A stretch of DNA of 64,000 nucleotides, from positions 186,001 to 250,000 of the forward strand of contig NZ_FYEA01000010.1 in NCBI RefSeq assembly GCF_900187605.1, written 5' to 3'. The notes under the pieces were generated by a model. It did not search any database. It was not told the DNA's origin and saw nothing but the letters and a program-made list of their open reading frames with translations. Positions 47,138 to 53,346 of the stretch are shown in pieces. The stretch is from Pseudomonas sp. Irchel 3H7. GTDB taxonomy: Bacteria; Pseudomonadota; Gammaproteobacteria; Pseudomonadales; Pseudomonadaceae. Position 1 is the first letter of the stretch. The number at the start of each line of letters is the position of its first letter. A program made the position numbers and the translations under genes.

Positions 47138-48601
47138 ATGGAATTCACGATTCAACACTTTATTGCGCTTGCGCCACTGTTGATCACCAGCCTCACCATT
47201 ATCGTGGTGATGCTGGCAATCGCCTGGCGCCGCAACCACTCGCAGACCTTCCTGATCTCGGTCGCCGGTCTGAACCTGGCCTTGCTGTCGATCCTGCCAG
47301 CCCTGAAAGTCGCGCCTCTGGCCGTGACTCCACTGCTGCAAATCGACACCTTCGCTTGCCTGTACATGGCGCTGATCCTGGTCGCCACCCTCGCCTGCGT
47401 CACCCTCGCCCACGCCTACTTGGGTGATGGCGGTTCGGGTTACCCGGGCAACCGTGAAGAACTCTACCTGCTGATCCTGATGGCCGCCGCCGGCGGTCTG
47501 GTTCTGGTCAGCGCGCAGCACCTGGCCGGTTTGTTCATCGGTCTGGAACTGCTCTCGGTACCGGTTTACGGTCTGGTGGCTTACGCATTCTTCAACAAGC
47601 GTTCGCTGGAAGCCGGCATCAAGTACATGGTGCTGTCGGCCGCCGGTTCCGCATTCCTGTTGTTCGGTATGGCGCTGCTGTACGCAGACTCGGGTTCGCT
47701 GAGCTTCGTCGGTATCGGTCAGGCGCTGGCTGCGACTGGCCTGCCTAGCTCGCTGGCACAACTGGGCCTGGGCATGATGCTGATCGGTCTGGCGTTCAAG
47801 CTGTCGCTGGTACCGTTCCACCTGTGGACGCCGGACGTTTACGAAGGTGCTCCGGCACCGGTGGCTGCGTTCCTCGCGACCGCTTCGAAGGTTGCGGTGT
47901 TTGCGGTGATGGTGCGTCTGTTCCAGATCTCCCCTGCTGCCAGCAGCGGCGTACTGAGCGACGTGCTGACCGTTATCGCCATCGCCTCGATCCTGTTCGG
48001 TAACCTGCTGGCCCTGACCCAGAGCAACCTCAAGCGTCTGCTCGGTTACTCATCCATCGCGCACTTCGGCTACCTGCTGATCGCGCTGGTGGCGAGCAAG
48101 GGTCTGGCGGTGGAAGCCATCGGCGTGTACCTGGTCACCTACGTGATCACCAGCCTCGGCGCCTTCGGCGTGATCACCCTGATGTCCTCGCCGTACAACG
48201 GCCGTGACGCGGATGCCCTGTACGAATACCGCGGCCTGTTCTGGCGCCGTCCGTACCTGACCGCCGTGCTGACCGTAATGATGCTGTCGCTGGCAGGTAT
48301 CCCGCTGACTGCAGGCTTCATCGGCAAGTTCTACATCATCGCTACCGGTGTTGAATCGCACCAATGGTGGCTGGTCGGGTCCTTGGTACTGGGCAGCGCC
48401 ATCGGCGTCTTCTACTACCTGCGCGTGATGGTCACCCTGTACCTGATCGAGCCAAACCTGCGTCGCCACGACGCCCAACTGCACTGGGAACAGAAGGCAG
48501 GCGGCGTGATGCTGCTGGCCATCGCCCTGGTCGCGTTCTTCCTGGGTGTGTACCCGCAGCCATTGCTGACACTGGTTCAGCAGGCGGGTCTGGCGGGCTG
48601 A
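47138..48601 (+). CDS. nuoN: NADH-quinone oxidoreductase subunit N
   Basis: The 487-residue antiporter-like subunit is the last gene of the nuo operon. GLELLSVPVYGLVAYAF carries the helix-5 glutamate and FKLSLVPFHLWTPDVYEGAP the lysine/histidine helix region. ATG 47138 gives MEFTIQHFIALAPL; a longer frame starting inside nuoM is rejected. A terminator follows 30 bp later. Confidence 0.98.
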   Translation: MEFTIQHFIALAPLLITSLTIIVVMLAIAWRRNHSQTFLISVAGLNLALLSILPALKVAPLAVTPLLQIDTFACLYMALILVATLACVTLAHAYLGDGGSGYPGNREELYLLILMAAAGGLVLVSAQHLAGLFIGLELLSVPVYGLVAYAFFNKRSLEAGIKYMVLSAAGSAFLLFGMALLYADSGSLSFVGIGQALAATGLPSSLAQLGLGMMLIGLAFKLSLVPFHLWTPDVYEGAPAPVAAFLATASKVAVFAVMVRLFQISPAASSGVLSDVLTVIAIASILFGNLLALTQSNLKRLLGYSSIAHFGYLLIALVASKGLAVEAIGVYLVTYVITSLGAFGVITLMSSPYNGRDADALYEYRGLFWRRPYLTAVLTVMMLSLAGIPLTAGFIGKFYIIATGVESHQWWLVGSLVLGSAIGVFYYLRVMVTLYLIEPNLRRHDAQLHWEQKAGGVMLLAIALVAFFLGVYPQPLLTLVQQAGLAG

Positions 48602-48630
48602 TTGCTCCGTCGCTTTTAGCTACAAATAGA

Positions 48631-48661
48631 AACGGCACCTTCGGGTGCCGTTTTTGTTTTT
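48631..48661 (+). terminator. Intrinsic terminator of the nuo operon
   Basis: The stem AACGGCACC (48631-48639) / GGTGCCGTT (48644-48652) is followed by TTTTTGTTTTT. Confidence 0.93.
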
Positions 48662-49028
48662 GCGGGTAAGCCCGGCTCCCACAGGTTTCGATGGTGTTCA
48701 CAAAGTCTGTAGTCCCGCCCACCCCTTCAAGTCTAAACATACAAGCGAGCCTGCTCGCGAAGGCGTCGGCACATTCAACCTCTTCTTCGCCTGACACCCC
48801 GCCGCTATCACCATTCGGCGTTGGGCACTGCTTGCGGGATTGTTCCGACACGGCAGCTGCGAAGCCTCTTCATAGATCAATCGAACGTTCTCACCACACG
48901 CGGCGATTCGTCCTACAGGTGTTTTTACGAGCGGCGTCTACCGTTGAAAAAGGGACGAAAAGCAAGGCTAGGAGGCCTTGACCGATTCGATTATCGAGAC
49001 AACACTATACGTAGGTAGCGTACAGAAC
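48662..49028. other. Gap between nuoN and higB with REP debris
   Basis: No gene seen. At 48676-48706, CTCCCACAGGTTTC followed by GGTGTTCACAAA matches, on the opposite strand, the arm-plus-spacer junction of the 133-bp repeat array at 61.6-62.9 kb. At 48745-48765 lies a half copy of a family-B REP (GCGAGCCTGCTCGCGAAGGCG). The last ~100 bp must carry the higBA promoter. Confidence 0.6.
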
Positions 49029-49379
49029 ATGGATGCTCTATTTATCGAATTGCCTGTATTTCAGAAGCACCGAGACGACTATCTGGATGACGATCTGTTT
49101 CGCAGCTTTCAACTGGAGCTGCTGAAAAATCCGGAAGCGGGCGATCTCATCGAGGACACAGGCGGGCTTCGTAAAATTCGCTTTGGCGACCAACGAAGAG
49201 GGAAAGGTAAGCGCAGCGGATTACGAGTGATTTATTACTGGTGGTCAGGCTTCGATCAGTTCTGGCTCTTTACCGTCTACAACAAAAACGAGCAGGACGA
49301 TTTGACGCCTGCCCAGAAAAAACTTTTCAGAAAAACGCTGGATAGAGAACTCAACGCGAGAACCCACTATGAAACGTGA
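49029..49379 (+). CDS. higB: Type II toxin of the HigB2 (RelE superfamily) group
   Basis: The 116-residue basic protein is similar in pattern to Vibrio cholerae HigB2. It has FIELPVFQKHRDDYLDDDLFRSFQ at the N-terminus, GDLIEDTGGLRKIRFGDQRRGKGKRSGLRVIYYW in the centre and LFTVYNKNEQDDL near the end. HigB-type toxins are ribosome-dependent mRNA endonucleases. ATG 49029 with TAGGTAG upstream is preferred over an in-frame TTG 51 bp earlier. The toxin precedes the antitoxin, the order typical of hig loci, and overlaps it by 11 bp. Base composition is lower in G+C than the flanks, suggesting acquisition. Confidence 0.88.
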   Translation: MDALFIELPVFQKHRDDYLDDDLFRSFQLELLKNPEAGDLIEDTGGLRKIRFGDQRRGKGKRSGLRVIYYWWSGFDQFWLFTVYNKNEQDDLTPAQKKLFRKTLDRELNARTHYET

Positions 49380-49683
49380 CATTTTTTCCGAACTGATGGA
49401 TGGACTGGAAGCACTGGCCGATGAACGCCAAGGCAAAATCACCTTACGTACCCACAAAGTTCAACTGCCAAAACTGATGCCGATCACTGCTGAAGAAGTG
49501 ATAGCCATCCGTCAGCAACTTAATCTTTCCCGGTCAGTATTCGCGATGTATCTACGCACCAACACGCGAACGCTCGAAAACTGGGAGCAAGGACGAGCAA
49601 CGCCCAATGCTCAGGCCACAACCCTGATCCGTCTGGTCGAGCGTTTTCCACAGACAATCGAACAACTCGCAGCCCTGACCTGA
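49369..49683 (+). CDS. higA: HigA2-type antitoxin, XRE-family helix-turn-helix
   Basis: The 104-residue protein has an N-terminal disordered-looking part (residues 1-~40) expected to wrap the toxin. The helix-turn-helix domain has EEVIAIRQQLNLSRSVFAMYL and NTRTLENWEQGRATPN, very close in pattern to Vibrio HigA2. It should neutralise HigB and repress the higBA promoter. The 11-bp overlap with higB indicates translational coupling. Confidence 0.9.
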   Translation: MKRDIFSELMDGLEALADERQGKITLRTHKVQLPKLMPITAEEVIAIRQQLNLSRSVFAMYLRTNTRTLENWEQGRATPNAQATTLIRLVERFPQTIEQLAALT

Positions 49684-49706
49684 CACAGGGTTTTAATTCC
49701 AGCCAC

Positions 49707-49740
49707 ATGACGAAATTGTAATTCCCTCATCACCTTGGCG
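49707..49740 (+). promoter_or_regulatory. Putative metal-response box upstream of the OprD-family porin
   Basis: ATGACGAAATTGTAAT (49707-49722) is followed by 8 bp, CACC, 4 bp and CG. The same architecture occurs upstream of the ptrA-like gene (53178-53211) and czcC (59055-59088) in the same orientation relative to the gene. It resembles the CopR/CusR class of boxes bound by OmpR-type metal regulators. It lies about 135 bp before the porin ATG. Confidence 0.65.
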
Positions 49741-49856
49741 TTATCCGCAGCTTGCAACGATGTCACCCGGCGACCATGCCGGCGGGCCCTGCCCCGCCGA
49801 ACAATAAAACCCACGCCGACGCACGTTCCCGTTCTGCCGAACCCAAGGAGTGTTTG

Positions 49857-51182
49857 ATGGTTAACCCTACAAAAATATCGATGGCCGCTTTAGCGGTGGT
49901 GGTCGGCGCCGGGCCGTCCATGGTGTTTACAGAAGACAAACCCGAGGGCTTTGTCGAAGGCAGCAGCCTGACGGTGCTCAACCGCAACTTTTACTTCAAT
50001 CGTGATCATCGCAATGGTCAGTCCAGCCCGACCGGCAACGGTTATTCCGAAGCCTGGTCGCATGCGGTCATCAGCAAGTTCGAATCCGGTTTTACCCAAG
50101 GCACCGTCGGGGTCGGTGTCGATGCATTTGCGATGATTGGTCTGAAACTCGACACCGGTGACGGGCGCAACGGTGGGCTCAGTTCGTTTGATGTACTGCC
50201 GGTCAACAGTGACGGCGAGGCACGGGACGAATACACCAAGGTCGGCGGCGCCGCGAAAATCCGGGCGTTCGATACGGTGGTCAAGGTCGGTGATGTGTTC
50301 CCGGCCAATCCGGTGGTGGCGGCGGGTGACTCGCGCTTGTTGCCGGAAAGCTTTCGCGGGGTGACGGCGACCAACACCAGCATTGAAGGTTTATCGGTTC
50401 AGGGCGGTCGACTGCACGCGATGAGCCAACCGGTGTCCAGCGACATGCGCGAGAACTTCGCCACGTTCTACGCCGGACCGGTCAACTCGCCGTGGATCGC
50501 TTATGGCGGCGGCGATTATGTGCTGAACAAGAATCTCAGTTTCAGCCTGTACTCCAGCCGTCTCAAGGATGCGTGGAATCAGTATTACGCCGGTACTGCC
50601 TGGACCTATCCGCTGTCCGATGATCTGTCGCTGTTCGGTGGCCTGAACTATTACAAAGCCGTCGATGAAGGCAAACAACTGCTCGGCGAATTCGACAACA
50701 ACATCTGGAGCGGCCGCGTCGGTATGAAACTTGGCGCGCACTCCGTCGCCCTCTCCCACCAGCGCAACAACGGCAATGATGACTTCGATTACCTGCGCCA
50801 GTCCGACTCGATCTTCCTCGACAACTCGATCCAGTACAGCGACTTCAACTCGCCGAAAGAGCGTTCGTGGATGGTGCGCTATGACCTCGACATGAGCACC
50901 TATGGCGTACCGGGTCTGTCGTTCATGACTCGCTACGCGCGCGGCACCGACGCTGATTATTCCAACGCCAACGCGGTGTACATGCGCCGCGATGCCGAGG
51001 GTAATCCACTGACCGATCAAAAACGTTGGGAGCGCGATATCGAAGTCAAATACGTGGTGCAGAGCGGCTCGATGAAAGACCTGTCGCTACGCTTGCGCCA
51101 AGCCACGACCCGCGCCACGGCGTTCGAGTCGGATCTGGATGAAGTGCGGGTGATTGTCGAGTATCCGTTGGCGATTCTCTGA
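49857..51182 (+). CDS. OprD-family outer-membrane porin
   Basis: The 441-residue protein shows OprD-type features. After a signal-like N-terminus it has EGFVEGSSLTVLNRNFYFNRDHR. It also has GYSEAWSHAVISKFESGFTQGTVGVGVDAFAMIGLKLD and an 18-strand beta-barrel pattern of alternating residues, ending with a typical strand (VRVIVEYPLAIL). The signal peptide is unusual: the cleavage region reads PSMVFTEDK rather than the common AxA. OprD porins pass small carboxylates, basic amino acids or peptides; the substrate is not predictable. ATG 49857 follows AAGGAG. A putative metal-response box lies upstream. Confidence 0.9.
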   Translation: MVNPTKISMAALAVVVGAGPSMVFTEDKPEGFVEGSSLTVLNRNFYFNRDHRNGQSSPTGNGYSEAWSHAVISKFESGFTQGTVGVGVDAFAMIGLKLDTGDGRNGGLSSFDVLPVNSDGEARDEYTKVGGAAKIRAFDTVVKVGDVFPANPVVAAGDSRLLPESFRGVTATNTSIEGLSVQGGRLHAMSQPVSSDMRENFATFYAGPVNSPWIAYGGGDYVLNKNLSFSLYSSRLKDAWNQYYAGTAWTYPLSDDLSLFGGLNYYKAVDEGKQLLGEFDNNIWSGRVGMKLGAHSVALSHQRNNGNDDFDYLRQSDSIFLDNSIQYSDFNSPKERSWMVRYDLDMSTYGVPGLSFMTRYARGTDADYSNANAVYMRRDAEGNPLTDQKRWERDIEVKYVVQSGSMKDLSLRLRQATTRATAFESDLDEVRVIVEYPLAIL

Positions 51183-51246
51183 TTACGCGGTTGATGCAAA
51201 TTCACCTTTAGAAGCTCCTTGCTCCTTTGGTAAGAGGTGAATCTTT

Positions 51247-51273
51247 TGGCGTCCTTCGGGGCGCCTTTTTTTG
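51247..51273 (+). terminator. Intrinsic terminator of the OprD-family gene
   Basis: The hairpin GGCGTCCTTCGGGGCGCC is followed by seven T residues, 65 bp after the stop codon. Confidence 0.8.
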
Positions 51274-51316
51274 CATTGCGTTTTGCCGTGGTTATGTTTT
51301 CCAGGTTTAGGCCCGG

Positions 51317-51588
51317 CCCTCACCCTAGCCCTCTCCCAGAGGTAGAGGGGACTGACCGAGCTGCTTATTGGAAATACATCGACCTGAAAAACCGGGGCGT
51401 ACTCTGGTTTTGAATGGCTTGAAAGCCTGCTCCCTTTCCCCATCGCCCCATGGGTGAGAGGGGACTGACCGAGCTGGTTGTTGAAGATACATCGACCTGA
51501 AAAACCGAGGCGTACTCTGATTTTGAATGGCTTGAAGATCTGCTCCCTTCTCCCTCGCCCCCTCGGGGGAGAGGGCTGGGGTGAGGGG
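51317..51588. repeat. REP pair, family D, with an internal 113-bp tandem duplication
   Basis: The outer arms are CCCTCACCCTAGCCCTCTCC (left) and the inverse ending near 51588. The central unit, ACTGACCGAGCTG ... ATACATCGACCTGAAAAACC ... TTTTGAATGGCTTGAA, occurs twice with a 113-bp period (from 51351 and 51464), making this copy longer than the ones at 16803 and 59311. No gene is present. Confidence 0.85.
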
Positions 51589-51641
51589 GCAGGATTTTGA
51601 GGTCAACGCAAAAACAACGGATAAAACCCGGCCATTGATAG

Positions 51642-52022
51642 CTACGACGCAGGATCTACGTTATCCAATGCCTTGTTCACCGCAAGTTCGCCAAGCATGA
51701 CGACCTGCGCGATGCCGAGCAGGGTCTTGCGATGGGTGCCGCCTAGCAGCGCGGCGAAGTCACCGAGCATTACCGTGGCCGAGGCCAGGGATTCGCTGGC
51801 GTTGGCCAGTAGTGATTCGGTGTCGGCTTTGGGATTGACCAGAAACATCTGGTTGGGGATGTACGGTGCGGACATGATGGCGGCTGAGGGTTTGAGGTAG
51901 AAATCGAGGGCGCGGTCGGCGGCTTCGTGGAGTTTTCGGGTGTCGACGGAGGCGTAAGGGGATGTTGAGTTGGCGTCGGGGATTGCGTCTGTTTCTGGGG
52001 GATTTGGGGTTGGCTTTTTCAT
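51642..52022 (-). CDS. DUF6124 family protein
   Basis: The 126-residue protein is of a family common in the P. fluorescens group and annotated as DUF6124 (from memory). It starts MKKPTPNPPETDAIPDAN and has a proline-rich N-terminus, then the helical core YASVDTRKLHEAADRALDFYL and FLVNPKADTESLLANASESLASA. The C-terminus is rich in small residues (LGIAQVVMLGELAVNKALD). There is no signal peptide and no known function. The frame is open to 52454 upstream, but ATG 52022 is the sensible start. Confidence 0.8.
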   Translation of the reverse strand: MKKPTPNPPETDAIPDANSTSPYASVDTRKLHEAADRALDFYLKPSAAIMSAPYIPNQMFLVNPKADTESLLANASESLASATVMLGDFAALLGGTHRKTLLGIAQVVMLGELAVNKALDNVDPAS

Positions 52023-52382
52023 GGTGTATCTCCAGTCTTGCGGTGGAGCTGGCCCTTTCGGTTCCACGCGAGGGGTGGCAGCTGTACGCAGGTTGGAACC
52101 CGGGGACCAGAGAAAACCCGGCAGACTCGAAGTCTCCCGCGCACAGCCGCCATAACAGAGAGCACACCATGAAGGTGCGCAAGCATACGTCATGAAAGCC
52201 ACTTTTGCGCTTCTTGGGTCCCGGGGTTCCAAACCCGATCGCTGAATTGGCAGCGACCCGCACAGGCTAGAGAGCTGAAGTCCGACGGACAACCTGAAAA
52301 CATTGTGGGAAGGTTCCGTATTTCCAACACAGCCTTTAAACATCACGAATTGAAATACGCATCGTGATATTGAAATTCGGCC
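52023..52382. promoter_or_regulatory. Structured leader region upstream of the DUF6124 gene
   Basis: No gene seen in 360 bp. GGTTGGAACCCGGGGAC (52091-52107) pairs imperfectly with GTCCCGGGGTTCCAAACC (52219-52236), enclosing ~110 bp with further GC-rich stems. This could fold as an RNA leader of the minus-strand DUF6124 transcript. No known riboswitch or sRNA family is recognised. Confidence 0.4.
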
Positions 52383-52483
52383 CTGTAGGAGCTGCCGAAG
52401 GCTCGGGCCGCGTTCGGACGATCTTTTGACTTTGATTTTTAAGATCAAGATCAAAAGATCGCAGCCTTCGGCAGCTCCTACAG
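52383..52483. repeat. REPIN-like palindrome, family A, with an altered left arm
   Basis: The right arm (core GATCGCAGCCTTCGGCAGCT) is intact. The left arm reads CTGTAGGAGCTGCCGAAGGC, then carries an insertion CGGGCCGCGTTCGGA before CGATCTTTTG. The phrase GCGTTCAGACG just outside the right arm resembles the insert, suggesting local rearrangement. Confidence 0.85.
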
Positions 52484-52508
52484 GGGACCGCGTTCAGACG
52501 TTACAGAT

Positions 52509-52841
52509 TCAGCTCCCGTCGTTGCGACACACGCCCATCACGTTGTACTTGATGGTGTTGAGCTGCCCCTTGGAGTCCTCGTAGGTCATGACCGTTGGCA
52601 CCACTTTGCACGCAGGCTGCGGCTTGACCACGCTCACCACTTTGGCAACGTCCAGCTTCATTCCGTATTCGTAATCCTTTACCACCGGCGGCGCTTTGCC
52701 CTGGTTGGCGGCGTACTGTTCCATAGCTTTGCTGTTGGCGCTGAGCGCGCGTTCGAAAGTGCGGTCACCACCGCCTTCGGCCAGCACATTTACCGACGTC
52801 GCCATGACAGCCGCGAATGCGATCAAGTTGAGTACTTTCAT
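52509..52841 (-). CDS. PtrA-like periplasmic protein with DUF2790 domain
   Basis: The 110-residue precursor has a signal peptide (residues 1-21, ending NVLA). The mature start EGGGDRTFERALSANSKAMEQYA is the PtrA N-terminal motif shared with the neighbour at 52920-53123. A C-terminal DUF2790 part (YEYGMKLDVAKVVSV, then Cys-Lys-Val-Val-Pro-Thr-Val-Met-Thr-Tyr) has two cysteines that could form a disulfide. PtrA of P. aeruginosa is a small copper-induced protein. ATG 52841 is preferred because GGAAG sits 9 bp upstream; ATG 52847 is possible. Role in the metal island is inferred from context. Confidence 0.8.
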   Translation of the reverse strand: MKVLNLIAFAAVMATSVNVLAEGGGDRTFERALSANSKAMEQYAANQGKAPPVVKDYEYGMKLDVAKVVSVVKPQPACKVVPTVMTYEDSKGQLNTIKYNVMGVCRNDGS

Positions 52842-52865
52842 ATCCATTTGCTTCCCGTCCGGGCG

Positions 52866-52902
52866 TAAAAAAAGCCCGGCATCGATGCGCGATATCGGGC
52901 TT
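52866..52902 (-). terminator. Intrinsic terminator or attenuator between the two PtrA-like genes
   Basis: On the minus strand AAGCCCG ... CGGGCTT forms a stem followed by TTTTTTT (A run at 52866-52872), just after the 67-residue PtrA-like gene and before the DUF2790 gene. Read-through would be needed for joint expression of the pair. Confidence 0.75.
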
Positions 52903-52919
52903 GTTCAGGTGCAGCAGGC

Positions 52920-53123
52920 TTACAGATCGCGGGTCTTGTCGTCCTTCTTGTCGGTGACGACCACCGGGTTGCCGGCGGCTTTTTCCTTGGCGACGAAGAG
53001 CTCCATGGAGCGCTCGTTGCTGGTCATCATCCGCTCGAATGTGCGGTCACCGCCGCCTTCGGCCAGGGCCACGGAAGAGATCGCCAGAGCGGCTGCGAAG
53101 GCAGTGAGTTGGGCAAGTTTCAT
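52920..53123 (-). CDS. PtrA-like small periplasmic protein
   Basis: The 67-residue precursor has a signal peptide (residues 1-21, ending SVALA). The mature peptide starts EGGGDRTFERMMTSNERSME, nearly identical to the start of the DUF2790 protein next door, and has a charged C-terminus (VVTDKKDDKTRDL). The motif is that of the PtrA N-terminal domain, a copper-responsive small protein first described as a type III secretion repressor in P. aeruginosa. GAGGAA precedes ATG 53123. A candidate metal-response box lies 73-88 bp upstream of the ATG. Confidence 0.8.
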   Translation of the reverse strand: MKLAQLTAFAAALAISSVALAEGGGDRTFERMMTSNERSMELFVAKEKAAGNPVVVTDKKDDKTRDL

Positions 53124-53177
53124 CGTTGATTCCTCGTTTAAGTAACTGACGGGATCAAGGTAACAATCCGAACCTTT

Positions 53178-53211
53178 CGTGACGGTGGCGGGGAAATTAC
53201 ATATCCGTTAT
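53178..53211 (-). promoter_or_regulatory. Putative metal-response box upstream of the PtrA-like genes
   Basis: On the minus strand this reads ATAACGGATATGTAAT, 8 bp, CACC, 4 bp, CG. It differs from the czcC copy by one base in the 16-bp box. Distance from the box to the ATG (73 bp) is almost the same as at czcC (78 bp). Confidence 0.7.
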
Positions 53212-53245
53212 GTGCCCGGCACTCTTCTGAAGTCGAACACAAAAC

Positions 53246-53336
53246 CTGTAGGAGTGAGCCTGCTCGCGATAGCGGTGGGTCAGTCAATGTAGATCTGACT
53301 GATAGACCGCTATCGCGAGCGGGCTCACTCCTACAG
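53246..53336. repeat. REPIN-like palindrome, family B
   Basis: The arms TGTAGGAGTGAGCCTGCTCG and the inverse ending 53336 (one mismatch, GCGAGCGGGCTC) lie between the czcA stop and the ptrA-like promoter. It may end czcCBA transcription. Confidence 0.9.
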
Positions 53337-53346
53337 GGGGGATTGC

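Noticed and set aside
48662..49028. tRNA gene or integration site between nuoN and higB
   Set aside because: No cloverleaf, no T-arm consensus and no integrase nearby; only REP fragments were found.
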